Shown one piece after another: positions 1 through 6,127 of a stretch of 9,549 nt of DNA. A program made the position numbers and the translations under genes. The DNA is taken from contig JAOUNZ010000026.1 of NCBI GenBank assembly GCA_029880665.1, forward strand, positions 1 through 9,549, given 5' to 3'. This DNA comes from Candidatus Nitrosopumilus sp. GTDB taxonomy: Archaea > Thermoproteota > Nitrososphaeria > Nitrososphaerales > Nitrosopumilaceae. The notes below the pieces were generated by a model that was not told the origin of the DNA, ran no database searches, and saw only the letters and a program-made list of their open reading frames with translations. Within the stretch, counting starts at the first letter, position 1. Each line of letters opens with the position of its first letter.

Positions 1-387
1 CAATGCCTTTGAACGCACCTCATCTGCAAATTCTTTGCTTTCAAACGCATCATCTAGAGATTTCTGTGCCTTTTCTAAATGAGTTTTAATTACAATCTCA
101 CAGCTTTCTTTATTTTCAAAATTCACTAGTTCAAGAATTTTTTGATATGTTGATTTTACAGTATTTAATGTTGGTCTTATTCCATTTTTTGCATTTTCTC
201 CTTGTTCTAAAATAATGTCAGTAAGTGAACGTTTCTCCCCATTGTAGATTGTTAATGGAGCTGAAAAAACAGCAATCACCTTGGAATCTTTCTTCAAATC
301 CTTAATGCGTTTAACAATTTCTGGAATGAATATCCCATCTGGACCTATTGCACTTCCGCCAAATTTAGCAACTATTAGTCTAGTCAT
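1..387 (-). CDS. Aspartate kinase, N-terminal part (gene runs off the left edge)
   Basis: Reading leftward from ATG 387-385, 129 codons stay open to the window edge. The protein begins MTRLIVAKFGGSAIGPDGI; the KFGGS motif at residues 8-12 is the phosphate-binding signature of amino acid kinases and is typical of aspartokinase. A following segment (KVIAVFSAP, then LTDIIL) fits the aspartokinase N-lobe. By family knowledge the enzyme phosphorylates aspartate as the first step of the lysine/threonine/methionine branch in the cytosol. The C-terminal half and any ACT regulatory domains lie outside the window, so allosteric type cannot be judged. The glycosyltransferase gene ends 42 bp upstream on the same strand, so co-transcription is possible. 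Another amino acid kinase is the main alternative. Confidence 0.85.
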   Translation of the reverse strand, partial: MTRLIVAKFGGSAIGPDGIFIPEIVKRIKDLKKDSKVIAVFSAPLTIYNGEKRSLTDIILEQGENAKNGIRPTLNTVKSTYQKILELVNFENKESCEIVIKTHLEKAQKSLDDAFESKEFADEVRSKAL

Positions 388-429
388 GATACTTTATCAA
401 AAATTAATTACCTTCTATTAAGCATTTGA

Positions 430-1449
430 TTATATGTTCATCAGATTTTTGATGATGTCTGATGCAGCATTAGCACCATCTGTGTTTACTTGATTTCTCT
501 TCTCTTCTAGTTTTTCTAATATTAATACATCCAATTTTTTAATGTCTTCAAAAACAAACCCTTGCTCTCTTGCATTGTCTTCCTGTTCAAAATGATTCTT
601 GATCGGTATGAATATTCCTGGAGTTCCATAAGCTTTGGCTTCATCAATAGTTGATTTTCCAGCCAAAGAAATTATCAAATCTGCGGCAAAAATTAATTCA
701 TGTAAATTATCAACAAATCCTAAATTTTTAACCTTTTCAAATGTCTTATTAATTGCTGGTCCTGAAACCAGAATAACTTGAACATCTTGATTGATTTTTG
801 AAATAGCTTTTAGCGCTTCATCAATAAGGAAAACTCCTGCATCAGTACCTCCGATTGAAATAACTATGGTTTTTTTATCAAATAAAAATTTTTTCCTTAA
901 TTCCTCTCTTGAAAAATCTGTTTTTCTTACTATTGGCCCCACTCTCTTGATATTGTCTTGATCATCCCCGTTTTCAGGAACAATTACCATATCACATTTC
1001 TTAATTATGTTCTGCATTGACTTGTTCATCTTTTTTTCAATAAGTGATACAAATCCATTTGTAAAACGTGTTTCCAAAACATCAGTAATAAGTACAGTCC
1101 TAATTTTCATGTTTTGTGCATTACTTAACGATGCAAAGTCTTCATCACTGATTACCAGATCTGGATTGTCCGTTTGAAGAATTTTCAGTGAAATGTTTTT
1201 ACACTCTCTATAGTAATGGTAGTAATTCCACAACCATTTTGCTTGATTTTTCAGAACTCCATTTTGTATGATAAATGACGGCGGATTATACACATCATTT
1301 ACTTTAAAATCTAAATTTCTTAGAATTTTTACAGCTCCACTACCTGTAACAAAGTTTGTTGCAATATTTTTAAAATTATTTACGATTGCTATATCTCTAG
1401 TTATGTGACCCAATCCTATTGGACTGGAAAAAAAATCAACAACACTCAT
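430..1449 (-). CDS. GT28/MurG-like glycosyltransferase
   Basis: A 339-aa protein with a two-lobed GT-B look. The N-terminus has a glycine-rich loop after the first strand (GLGHITRD, residues 12-19), as in MurG/GT28-type and related nucleotide-sugar transferases. A second glycine-rich motif, SIGGTDAG, starts the C-terminal lobe near residue 197. The stretch SLAGKSTIDEAKAYGTPGIF followed by HFEQEDNA matches the donor-binding part of the GT28 C-terminal domain (compare the usual G..T..E.....P.I..P......EQ..NA). It probably transfers a sugar from a nucleotide donor onto a lipid, protein or cell-surface acceptor; the substrate cannot be told from the sequence. A GGAGGT Shine-Dalgarno 10 nt upstream supports the ATG at 1449. 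Length is normal and no damage is visible. Confidence 0.8.
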   Translation of the reverse strand: MSVVDFFSSPIGLGHITRDIAIVNNFKNIATNFVTGSGAVKILRNLDFKVNDVYNPPSFIIQNGVLKNQAKWLWNYYHYYRECKNISLKILQTDNPDLVISDEDFASLSNAQNMKIRTVLITDVLETRFTNGFVSLIEKKMNKSMQNIIKKCDMVIVPENGDDQDNIKRVGPIVRKTDFSREELRKKFLFDKKTIVISIGGTDAGVFLIDEALKAISKINQDVQVILVSGPAINKTFEKVKNLGFVDNLHELIFAADLIISLAGKSTIDEAKAYGTPGIFIPIKNHFEQEDNAREQGFVFEDIKKLDVLILEKLEEKRNQVNTDGANAASDIIKNLMNI

Positions 1450-1459
1450 GAATTCCTTT

Positions 1460-1465
1460 ACCTCC
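1460..1465 (-). promoter_or_regulatory. Shine-Dalgarno site of the glycosyltransferase gene
   Basis: On the minus strand GGAGGT lies 10 nt before the ATG at 1449. It supports that start, and it is notable because several nearby genes look leaderless. Confidence 0.6.
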
Positions 1466-1496
1466 CGTCAAATTTCTAGATTCTCACATGTCTCAA

Positions 1497-1506
1497 AGTT
1501 TAAATG
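1497..1506 (+). promoter_or_regulatory. TATA box of tRNA-Val
   Basis: AGTTTAAATG is centred about 27 bp before the first tRNA base, the usual spacing for an archaeal TATA box. Confidence 0.5.
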
Positions 1507-1528
1507 GTTTTTAGAAAGGTATGTTTCT

Positions 1529-1603
1529 GGGCTCATAGTCCAGGTCGGTTATGACGTCGCCCTTACACGGCGAAGATCCGGGGTTCAAATCCCCGTGGGC
1601 CCA
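1529..1603 (+). tRNA. tRNA-Val (anticodon UAC)
   Basis: This 75-nt sequence folds as a complete cloverleaf. Acceptor arms GGGCTCA and TGGGCCC pair over 7 bp with one G-T pair, and the discriminator base is A. The anticodon stem TCGCC/GGCGA encloses the loop CTTACAC, giving anticodon TAC, which reads GUA valine codons. The T arm is CGGGG-TTCAAAT-CCCCG. The D stem has three good pairs. No intron is present and CCA is not encoded. The 3' end is the probable integration target of the element to its right, because part of it recurs at 8736-8751; the tRNA itself is left intact. Confidence 0.95.
1588..1603 (+). repeat. Candidate attL: tRNA-Val 3' end
   Basis: The last 16 nt of the tRNA (AATCCCCGTGGGCCCA) match 8736-8751 at 15 of 16 positions in the same orientation. 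tRNA 3' ends are the classic target of archaeal tyrosine integrases, and a broken integrase gene starts 48 bp away. Confidence 0.5.
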
Positions 1604-1617
1604 TATACCATCATGGG

Positions 1618-1626
1618 TATTAAATA
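1618..1626 (+). promoter_or_regulatory. TATA box of the integrase remnant
   Basis: TATTAAATA is centred about 29 bp before ATG 1651, which implies a leaderless or nearly leaderless transcript. Confidence 0.45.
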
Positions 1627-1650
1627 GGACCCACATCATGCCATCATGCG

Positions 1651-2031
1651 ATGGAACTCACCCTTGAAAAGATCAATATCCGCTCAGATCCTTACCAAGT
1701 CTTCCTTGACTCTCTAACGAACCCATATACTCAGAAAAGATACAGGAACTTGCTTCATGCCTTTCTCAAGCTTGTTCCAGATCAGATTTATGAAGAATTT
1801 CTGGGGAAAATACCATGTGATAGGACTCCCTCAGCTCTTGCAGGAATATTTGTAGAGTTGGCAAGAAAGGATATGGATATGGCTTCTGATATTATTGCCA
1901 CATACATCAAGGAAGACAAAAAGAGGGTTGAGAGAGGAGAAATAAACTCACAAACACGTCCAAACCATATCAAACCAATCAGGTCGCTACTTGATGCAAA
2001 TCGTGTTCCAATCCGTTGGAAATACTGTTAA
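1651..2031 (+). pseudogene. Tyrosine recombinase (integrase), N-terminal part only
   Basis: The 126-aa product resembles the SAM-like N-terminal DNA-binding region of archaeal tyrosine integrases: FLDSLTNPYTQKRYRN near residues 19-34, then a helical stretch ending in RPNHIKPIRSLLDANRVPI, which in full-length proteins leads into the catalytic domain. The catalytic R...HxxR...Y residues are all missing; the frame stops at WKYC and no continuation appears in the other frames before polymerase sequence begins near 2080. Family members are usually around 300-400 aa. A deletion or fusion therefore removed the catalytic half. The gene sits 48 bp inside the tRNA end, as expected for the integrase of the element. 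The fragment could still be made and bind DNA, but that is speculation. Confidence 0.65.
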
Positions 2032-2052
2032 GGAAGACAGCAATACTCTGAC

Positions 2053-2922
2053 TTGACCAAGACAACGAAAGATGACAAACTAGAAATCTACAAGCAGCGC
2101 AAAGCTGCACTCAAATGGATTTTGGTAACGTCATTTAGATACTTGAGGTTTAACAACGCAAAGTTTGGGCGAATTGATGCACGCATGGTAGTATGTGCGT
2201 TTGCACGAAAGCTACTGCTTGATGCAATTCGCATAGCAGAAAATAATGGATTTACAATCTTGCATGATATAGTTGATTCTATCTGGATTTACAAAAATAA
2301 TGCAATAAATAATGATTATGAAAATTTGGGGAAAAAATTGCAAAAGAAACTAGATTTGATCTCTTTTTGAATATGTATTATTGAATTGTATTTCTGCCAT
2401 CAAATAAGTCCAAAATTGTTCTAGTTCCAAACAGGTATTTTGATGCAAAGAAAGATGGTGCCATGAAGATTAGGGGAATTCAGACACGAAGACATGACAC
2501 TCCAAAGTTCTTCAAGGATTGTCAGATGGAAATACTGAATATGTTTGCATCATGTAAAACAATAGATCTGTAAAAAAGGTAATTTCAGAAGCCAGGACAA
2601 TACAGGAAAAATATGATCTAAGTTTACAGTCAGATACTGTTTCACTTGAGAATTTAGCATTTACAAACAGAATGACTCATGGAACTGGACAGCATAAATC
2701 CAACACAATTCAGGCAAATGCCATAAACCAGCTAAAATGGGAAGGAAAATCAATAGAACCGGACAGAAAATAAGATACATAATTAATGATTATTCTAGTA
2801 AAAAATCAAAACGAGTCATTCCGATTGAAATTACAAATACTGACAACAAGTATGATGCAAAACAATATTCTAAATTACTAGATGAGTGCTGCAAATCAAT
2901 CATAGAACCATTTGAGAATTAA
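2053..2922 (+). pseudogene. Family B DNA polymerase, C-terminal third, multiply frameshifted
   Basis: Homologous peptides run on through three frames. Positions 2053-2370 give KQRKAALKWILVTSF (finger region, motif B) and HDIVDSIW (motif C, with the catalytic Asp present). About 2376-2573 gives IVFLPSN, NRYF, KIRGIQTRRHDTPKF and is broken by a TGA at 2385-2387 where Trp is expected (YY*IVFLPS). About 2576-2773 gives KVISEARTIQ and NTIQANAINQL. Positions 2737-2922 give GQKIRYIINDYSS, VIPIEI and a normal C-terminal end, SIIEPFEN. At least three frame changes plus one nonsense codon make this a pseudogene. The exonuclease domain and motif A are absent: about 290 codons remain of a family near 800. 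In motif B the usual FGYLG reads FRYLR. It may be an element-borne polymerase or a dead copy of the host one. Confidence 0.8.
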
Positions 2923-3346
2923 TTGCAGTAAGTATGAAATAGACAAATTCAAACCTTCGTGGATTAGAATAATGAAAGATTGGGCCAAACTACCCAATCT
3001 TCGGACGACGGTAAACTAGCAGTTATTCTTAGGAATACCATTGATTCCTTGAGAAATTTTACTTAAAAGAGAATAGTAGAAATTATCAGTACGATCTAAA
3101 TACTAATTTCTTAAACCAAATGCAATTGGAACTGTCACCAAACAACTAACCGTTGCTGGTCTTAAGATCCAATTTTTTTCCTAAAAATGGTTCAAGCCCC
3201 TAAGGATTCACCCATCAAAATCTATTTCTAAATCAGGGCATTTAATATCAAATTTTCATTAAACAATAAGCAACTAATCTAAAATTGGCCACAAGAAAAG
3301 TTCAAGCCTGCTTTATCTTTCATGTAACCTGCAATGTTAAATTTGC
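2923..3346. other. 424-bp stretch without a convincing gene
   Basis: The hairpin at 2976-3001 is the clearest structure. A short plus-strand frame from about 2926 to 3016 reads partly like protein (KFKPSWIRIM, then DWAKLPNLRTTV) but has no start codon and stops early; it may be a gene fragment. Another 14-codon frame beginning MVQAPKDSP occurs near 3187. The rest is AT-rich with no promoter or repeat that I can support. Decayed element DNA is the likeliest content. Confidence 0.4.
2976..3001. terminator. Strong 9-bp hairpin downstream of the polymerase remnant
   Basis: AAGATTGGG and CCCAATCTT form a perfect 9-bp stem around an 8-nt loop, 54 bp after the polymerase stop. No T-run follows directly, so a terminator role is only a guess; it could equally be a protein-binding palindrome. 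Confidence 0.3.
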
Positions 3347-3511
3347 TTACTCTGCATACACATTTTCAAAAACAATATTTTTATTCATTAATGCATCTCT
3401 GAATTTTTGGTATATCGTTTCATCCATTCTGGTTTTAAAAAATAAAAATTCTAATTCCAATCTTTTTAATCTGTTCATCTCTTCTAATTCTTCTTCTATT
3501 TTTTTACTCAT
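3347..3511 (-). CDS. 54-aa charged helical microprotein
   Basis: The frame opens at ATG 3511 and ends at TAA 3347-3349. It encodes 54 residues with an acidic-basic N-terminal half (MSKKIEEELEEMNRLKRLEL) that should form an amphipathic or coiled-coil helix, followed by YQKFRDALMNKN and a short acidic tail. GAGGT lies 10 nt upstream as a possible ribosome site. It is the last gene of a three-gene minus-strand set, 35 bp after the preceding zinc-ribbon gene. No family is recognised; a dimerising partner or antitoxin-like small protein is possible but unproven. The plus-strand frame over the same DNA (3285-3539) is low-complexity and hydrophobic, as expected for a shadow of this gene. Confidence 0.6.
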   Translation of the reverse strand: MSKKIEEELEEMNRLKRLELEFLFFKTRMDETIYQKFRDALMNKNIVFENVYAE

Positions 3512-3546
3512 AATCTTATTACCTCGTTATTTCACTTAAGGATGTT

Positions 3547-3708
3547 TCATTTATTCTCAATATCCAATGTAAACTCTGAAATTGATAATGATTTTCCACA
3601 AAAAGGACATTTGTTAGAAAAGTGTCGCATAACATCTTTCAACGATTGCAATCTAATCAAATTTTTTATTGTTTTTTCACAATTGCCACATATTACGTCT
3701 ACTTCCAT
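3547..3708 (-). CDS. 53-aa zinc-ribbon microprotein
   Basis: ATG 3708 to TGA 3547. The product has two CxxC knuckles, CGNC at residues 7-10 and CPFC at 34-37, separated by 23 residues with a predicted helix (KNLIRLQSLKDVMRHF). This is a classic four-Cys zinc-ribbon arrangement. Such small proteins in archaeal elements often bind nucleic acid or dock onto larger machinery, but no specific family is recognised. It starts 18 bp after the stop of the upstream Cys-rich gene and ends 35 bp before the 54-aa gene, so the three are probably one transcript. Confidence 0.7.
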   Translation of the reverse strand: MEVDVICGNCEKTIKNLIRLQSLKDVMRHFSNKCPFCGKSLSISEFTLDIENK

Positions 3709-3726
3709 CAATTTGCCTCATATTTT

Positions 3727-3909
3727 TTAAGATATGTCTGGACTCGTTTTTTGAGTCCATGTTTGTTCATTGATTTGATGGCATTTGCAATCTGATGCTT
3801 TTGTTTCGCAATTTTTTCGGTGTAGTATTTTTTTACATTTGTTACATGTAGGATCTCTCCAACTGGCTTGATTACCACAATTTGCACAATACAAAGTCAG
3901 TTTCTCCAT
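3727..3909 (-). CDS. 60-aa Cys-rich double zinc-finger microprotein
   Basis: ATG 3909 was chosen; an in-frame TTG nine bases further upstream would add three residues. The protein has CANCG (C8, C11) and CNKCK (C22, C25), which make one zinc ribbon, then C34, C41, C43 and H44 (DCKCH), which could bind a second metal. The C-terminal 16 residues are polar. This is the first gene of the minus-strand trio, with a TATA-like box about 55 bp upstream. A hairpin lies in its last codons. No family is recognised. The CKCH tail resembles the CDCHW ending of the 32-aa peptide at 4155-4253, which may be a related module. Confidence 0.7.
   Translation of the reverse strand: MEKLTLYCANCGNQASWRDPTCNKCKKILHRKNCETKASDCKCHQINEQTWTQKTSPDIS
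3739..3759. repeat. Inverted repeat at the 3' end of the first zinc-finger gene
   Basis: TGGACTC and GAGTCCA form a 7-bp stem with a 7-nt loop inside the last codons of the 3727-3909 gene. On the minus-strand transcript the loop is AAAAAAC. It sits 31 bp before the next start codon and could tune expression or processing between the two genes. Confidence 0.35.
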
Positions 3910-3961
3910 GTATGACAATCAGTCGTAGATTGAAATTTTTGTTTTGATAGTAGATTTTTTA

Positions 3962-3970
3962 GCATATATA
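3962..3970 (-). promoter_or_regulatory. TATA-like box for the zinc-ribbon trio
   Basis: TATATATGC on the minus strand lies about 53 bp before ATG 3909 and would give a leader of roughly 25-30 nt. Confidence 0.35.
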
Positions 3971-4154
3971 ATTAGAGCATGCTAACATATAAGATACAAA
4001 ACTCCAAAAGCCTCAATTTTACGTAGCTGAGTAGTTAATTCAGTCCTTCCTTACAGATATGCAAACTCACACCACTACGTTACTCATATTGCGGCATTAT
4101 TGCTTAGAGTTTCATTTTGCTGAGGTTAAGTAGAATGAATGTGTTAGTAAGATC

Positions 4155-4253
4155 ATGAATACTGCTCCATCATACATGCAAAAGAGATGCTCTGATTGCA
4201 ACAGAATTGGATGTCAAAATGGATGTAATTGTGATTGTCATTGGGAGCCATGA
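4155..4253 (+). CDS. 32-aa Cys-rich microprotein
   Basis: ATG 4155 to TGA 4251-4253. The product is MNTAPSYMQKRCSDCNRIGC followed by QNGCNCDCHWEP, with Cys at 12, 15, 20, 24, 26 and 28 and His29. Seven potential metal ligands in 18 residues would be very unlikely in a non-coding frame. The dense CxCxCH pattern suggests metal binding (zinc, copper or Fe-S) rather than a plain zinc ribbon. A 7-codon frame (4135-4158, MNVLVRS) ends in an ATGA overlap with this start and may couple its translation. Another small frame and the membrane-protein gene follow on the same strand. No family is recognised. Confidence 0.6.
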   Translation: MNTAPSYMQKRCSDCNRIGCQNGCNCDCHWEP

Positions 4254-4259
4254 TTAGAC

Positions 4260-4304
4260 ATGAATTTTCAATTAGAATATAGGCTGAAAGAAGGACTGAT
4301 ATGA
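4260..4304 (+). CDS. Possible 14-aa leader peptide
   Basis: MNFQLEYRLKEGLI starts 6 bp after the Cys-rich gene and its TGA overlaps the ATG of the membrane-protein gene (ATGA). It may be a translational-coupling leader. Size alone makes it uncertain; the purine-rich run inside it (GAAGGA) could instead be the ribosome site of the next gene. Confidence 0.3.
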   Translation: MNFQLEYRLKEGLI

Positions 4305-4828
4305 CATTGTTTAATTTTGAAAATGTTTTATTGCAAATGCCACAGATGCTAGATTTATCAGTAATCGCCATAATTGTAAGCTCTGTAACTGCAACAATAC
4401 TTGCAGCAATGGTTGCCATTACTTGGAAAAATATTCATCAAAGCACTAACACAACTTACTCACAATTATTACGAGGATTTCATGAGGATTTAACAAACCG
4501 TCTTAACAAAAATTCCATTCTTAAAACCACAGAAGATTGTAAGAGATATGCAAATGATTATCTAAATACTGTAGATGAGATAGCCTTTTTAGATGATGCT
4601 GGGAAGATTCCAAAAGGAATTGCTGCCTATCTTGAACGGTTCTTTGCTTATGGTTTGAATATTATTGGTTGGTATGATGATATGGTCGGAGAGAATTTTT
4701 CAGATACTGCCAAAAAGAACTGGCCAAACTATTTTCATTACTGTAAAAAACACAAAATTCATCTTAATCCTGATGACAAACTCCCGAAAATTATGTTAGA
4801 TTATAACAAATTACAGGATATTGAATAA
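4301..4828 (+). CDS. Membrane-anchored protein of unknown function (175 aa)
   Basis: One clear transmembrane helix spans residues 18-42 (LDLSVIAIIVSSVTATILAA and onward), followed by a soluble, mainly helical domain of about 130 residues with several aromatic positions (FFAYGLNIIGWYDDM, NWPNYFHYC). The short N-terminal segment before the helix means most of the protein is likely on one face of the membrane. A helix followed by WKNIHQSTNTTYSQLLRGFH recalls small helical membrane proteins of the DUF4760-like kind, but I cannot assign a family. The start is supported by GAAGGA a few bases upstream and an ATGA overlap with the preceding tiny frame. It converges with the 4974-5366 gene. Confidence 0.75.
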   Translation: MTLFNFENVLLQMPQMLDLSVIAIIVSSVTATILAAMVAITWKNIHQSTNTTYSQLLRGFHEDLTNRLNKNSILKTTEDCKRYANDYLNTVDEIAFLDDAGKIPKGIAAYLERFFAYGLNIIGWYDDMVGENFSDTAKKNWPNYFHYCKKHKIHLNPDDKLPKIMLDYNKLQDIE

Positions 4829-4958
4829 GGATTGATAATAATACCTAAGTTACTACTTGTAAAATAACTATATGTCTGTGATTTGACAATCAAACAATAG
4901 TAGTTTAAACTCAACAAAAAAACTCTATACTATTTGAATTAACACAATTACATTATGA

Positions 4959-4979
4959 AACTAGGTTAAAAAACTAGTT
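4959..4979. terminator. Inverted repeat between two convergent genes
   Basis: AACTAG and CTAGTT are separated by an A-rich 9-nt loop and overlap the stop codon of the minus-strand gene at 4974. The position between convergent genes suggests transcription termination; the 6-bp stem is weak. Confidence 0.25.
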
Positions 4980-5366
4980 CAATCTTTTGTAAATTTCGTT
5001 AAATTCTTTTGAAATAGTATATGAAATGTTTAGTATGTGCATTAGTTGATTCATAGATGTTAGGCCATTACTAACTTGTCTTAGAATTGTAAGAGCCTTT
5101 TGTGGAGATGTCTCAGTTAGTGGCAATTGGCCCGTCCATGTTTTAAAAGACTCTTCTACATCTAAACAAAAATTTAATACAAATCCTTTCCAATTTGCAG
5201 TTTTGTTTAATTCTTTTTCTCCAAGAAAAAATTGAGACAATTCCTTAAATTCGTGCTGTCTATCCTCGTACAACAGTTCAAGTGTTCTCTTAATTTTTTC
5301 TTCAGTATATTCTGGTGCATTTAGCATATAGAGCCCTGTAATATCCATAACCATGTATGAATACAA
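4974..5366 (-). CDS. Uncharacterised helical protein (up to 130 aa)
   Basis: The frame reads from ATG 5366 (MYSYMVMDITGLYMLNAPEY); an internal ATG at 5348 would give MDITGLYML. The rest is soluble and mostly helical, with EEKIKRTLELLYEDRQHEFK near the N-terminus, a tryptophan-containing middle (NWKGFVLNFC, FKTWTGQLPLTET) and a C-terminal helix ending in FNEIYKRLN. No domain, metal site or membrane segment is recognised. It lies alone on the minus strand, convergent with the membrane-protein gene and divergent from the microprotein chain. Repeat copy A lies 84 bp upstream of its start and might regulate it. Amino-acid composition looks like real protein; function is unknown. Confidence 0.6.
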   Translation of the reverse strand: MYSYMVMDITGLYMLNAPEYTEEKIKRTLELLYEDRQHEFKELSQFFLGEKELNKTANWKGFVLNFCLDVEESFKTWTGQLPLTETSPQKALTILRQVSNGLTSMNQLMHILNISYTISKEFNEIYKRLN

Positions 5367-5449
5367 GTGCTAATAACATTTGGTAATAGTAACAAATACT
5401 TCCAATATCTATAATTTTATGAATTTTATTATTTTTTGATTTTATGGGT

Positions 5450-5494
5450 ATTTTTCTAACACTTACCAAAACGTCTATCATGTTATCAAATAGG
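5450..5494 (+). repeat. Repeat copy A (45 bp, inverted partner at 8235-8279)
   Basis: This segment, which includes CTAACACTTACC and GTCTATCATGTTATCAAATAGG-type sequence, matches the reverse complement of 8235-8279 with two mismatches in 45 bp. It also aligns without gaps to 7936-7996 through a shared GTCAGCG at 5515-5521. It lies in the divergent gap between the genes starting at 5366 (minus) and 5576 (plus). Confidence 0.85.
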
Positions 5495-5501
5495 TACATT
5501 A

Positions 5502-5527
5502 AACCAACATTCTCGTCAGCGTTGGTT
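5502..5527. promoter_or_regulatory. Hairpin upstream of the microprotein chain
   Basis: AACCAAC and GTTGGTT form a perfect 7-bp stem around a 12-nt loop that contains the conserved GTCAGC. It lies directly after repeat copy A and 49 bp before the first ATG of the chain, so it could be an operator or a 5' leader structure. Confidence 0.35.
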
Positions 5528-5575
5528 AATACCGATGTTCAGTTTTGTTAAGTGAATAATTTGTTAGATAATTTT

Positions 5576-5665
5576 ATGGAATACGAGTATTGTAGAAAGG
5601 AATTTCAAAATCGTGCAAGCTTCTATTGTTCAAAGAATTGTGCGATTAATGGAGTGAGGAATTGA
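5576..5665 (+). CDS. 29-aa zinc-finger microprotein (first of a six-gene chain)
   Basis: ATG 5576 to TGA 5663-5665. The sequence reads MEYEYCRKEFQNRASFYCSK and then NCAINGVRN. It resembles the small C..C-x3-F....-F-C-S-x-x-C fingers in which a CxxC knuckle precedes a FCSxxC knuckle: C6, C18 and C22 are present, but position 3, where the first Cys would stand, is Tyr. It may use another ligand or be slightly decayed. The stop codon overlaps the TTG start of the next frame (TTGA), which argues for translational coupling. A TATA-like AGATAAT just upstream would make it almost leaderless. No functional family can be named. Confidence 0.55.
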   Translation: MEYEYCRKEFQNRASFYCSKNCAINGVRN

Positions 5666-5781
5666 TTGTAATTAATGATCTAAGATCTTGTGAGAAGTGT
5701 AGCAATGTATTTCTGAAAAAAATCGCAGACAAATTAACAAACAGATGCCCTGCATGTAATGTGTGGGAGAAGCAAGTATAA
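5662..5781 (+). CDS. 39-aa four-Cys zinc-ribbon microprotein
   Basis: The frame starts at TTG 5662, overlapping the previous stop; no ATG or GTG is available upstream of the first Cys. It ends at TAA 5779-5781. CEKC (C10, C13) and CPAC (C29, C32) are separated by 15 residues with a basic helix (VFLKKIADKLTNR), a complete zinc ribbon. The overlap with the next gene is a TAATG junction. A basic helix between knuckles is consistent with nucleic-acid binding, but this is inference. Confidence 0.6.
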   Translation: MIVINDLRSCEKCSNVFLKKIADKLTNRCPACNVWEKQV

Positions 5782-5903
5782 TGAATGATTATACATGTAC
5801 CTGTGACTGCGGATGTCTCAATCTTACTGGCGAATATGTCTGCAATGATTGCATGATGAATATTTGTATGATTAAACTCAAGATGAGTGGCGTGGCTGCA
5901 TGA
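5781..5903 (+). CDS. 40-aa microprotein with seven cysteines
   Basis: ATG 5781 overlaps the preceding TAA; TGA is at 5901-5903. The N-terminal part, MNDYTCTCDCGCLNLTGEYV, has Cys at 6, 8, 10 and 12, followed by C21, C24 (CNDC) and C29. The alternating CxCxCxC run is unusual and suggests a metal cluster or metallothionein-like site more than a zinc ribbon. It is reminiscent of the CNCDCH run in the 4155-4253 peptide. The next frame starts in an ATGA overlap at 5900. No known family is recognised. Confidence 0.55.
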   Translation: MNDYTCTCDCGCLNLTGEYVCNDCMMNICMIKLKMSGVAA

Positions 5904-5992
5904 TGAAACCCAGGAACAAGATCATAGGATATGGATTTTACTTTTCTAGCATAAGTGCAGTAGTTATTGCTACGTGGATCACAACCATATGA
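5900..5992 (+). CDS. 30-aa single-pass membrane microprotein
   Basis: Starting at ATG 5900 (ATGA overlap) or the adjacent ATG 5903, this encodes MMKPRNKIIGYGFYFSSISA followed by VVIATWITTI. A positively charged N-terminus precedes about 22 hydrophobic residues reaching the C-terminus, as in a small membrane peptide with its N-terminus inside. The stop again overlaps the next start. It is the only hydrophobic member of the chain; it could anchor a complex of the neighbouring metal-binding peptides or be a toxin-like peptide. Neither is shown. Confidence 0.45.
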   Translation: MMKPRNKIIGYGFYFSSISAVVIATWITTI

Positions 5993-6084
5993 AAAAATAT
6001 CCAAATGAATATGATATGCATTCAACATATGTGGTTTCTGAGATTCATATGATTCTAAAGGATGGCTTGATTTTTGGCATATAG
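5989..6084 (+). CDS. 31-aa microprotein, no recognised motif
   Basis: ATG 5989 overlaps the preceding TGA (ATATGA). The product is MKKYPNEYDMHSTYVVSEIH followed by MILKDGLIFGI. It has no cysteines and two histidines. Its only support is position in the chain and the overlapping start. Confidence 0.35.
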   Translation: MKKYPNEYDMHSTYVVSEIHMILKDGLIFGI

Positions 6085-6127
6085 GGTATTTTCTCAAAAG
6101 ACATGTCTACACGACGCTAAAGTTAGG

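Noticed and set aside
1588..2922. Casposon (PolB plus tRNA 3'-end target)
   Set aside because: No Cas1-like gene and no terminal inverted repeats were seen at the ends; the adjacent tyrosine recombinase explains the tRNA target better.
3187..3205. Possible second tRNA T-arm (GGTTCAAGCCC)
   Set aside because: The flanks do not form a 5-bp stem and no anticodon arm lies upstream.
3285..3539. 84-codon plus-strand hydrophobic frame
   Set aside because: It is the antisense of the charged 54-aa gene; the Ser/Phe/Ile-rich composition is typical of such shadows.
5302..5499. 65-codon minus-strand frame containing repeat A (MYLFDNMIDVLV...)
   Set aside because: It overlaps the start of the 4974-5366 gene and becomes low-quality after the repeat. 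The conserved part is treated as a repeat or gene remnant, not as an intact gene.
5789..6097. 102-codon minus-strand open frame
   Set aside because: The plus strand carries a chain of overlapping small frames with Cys motifs here; the minus frame shows no motif and is probably their shadow.
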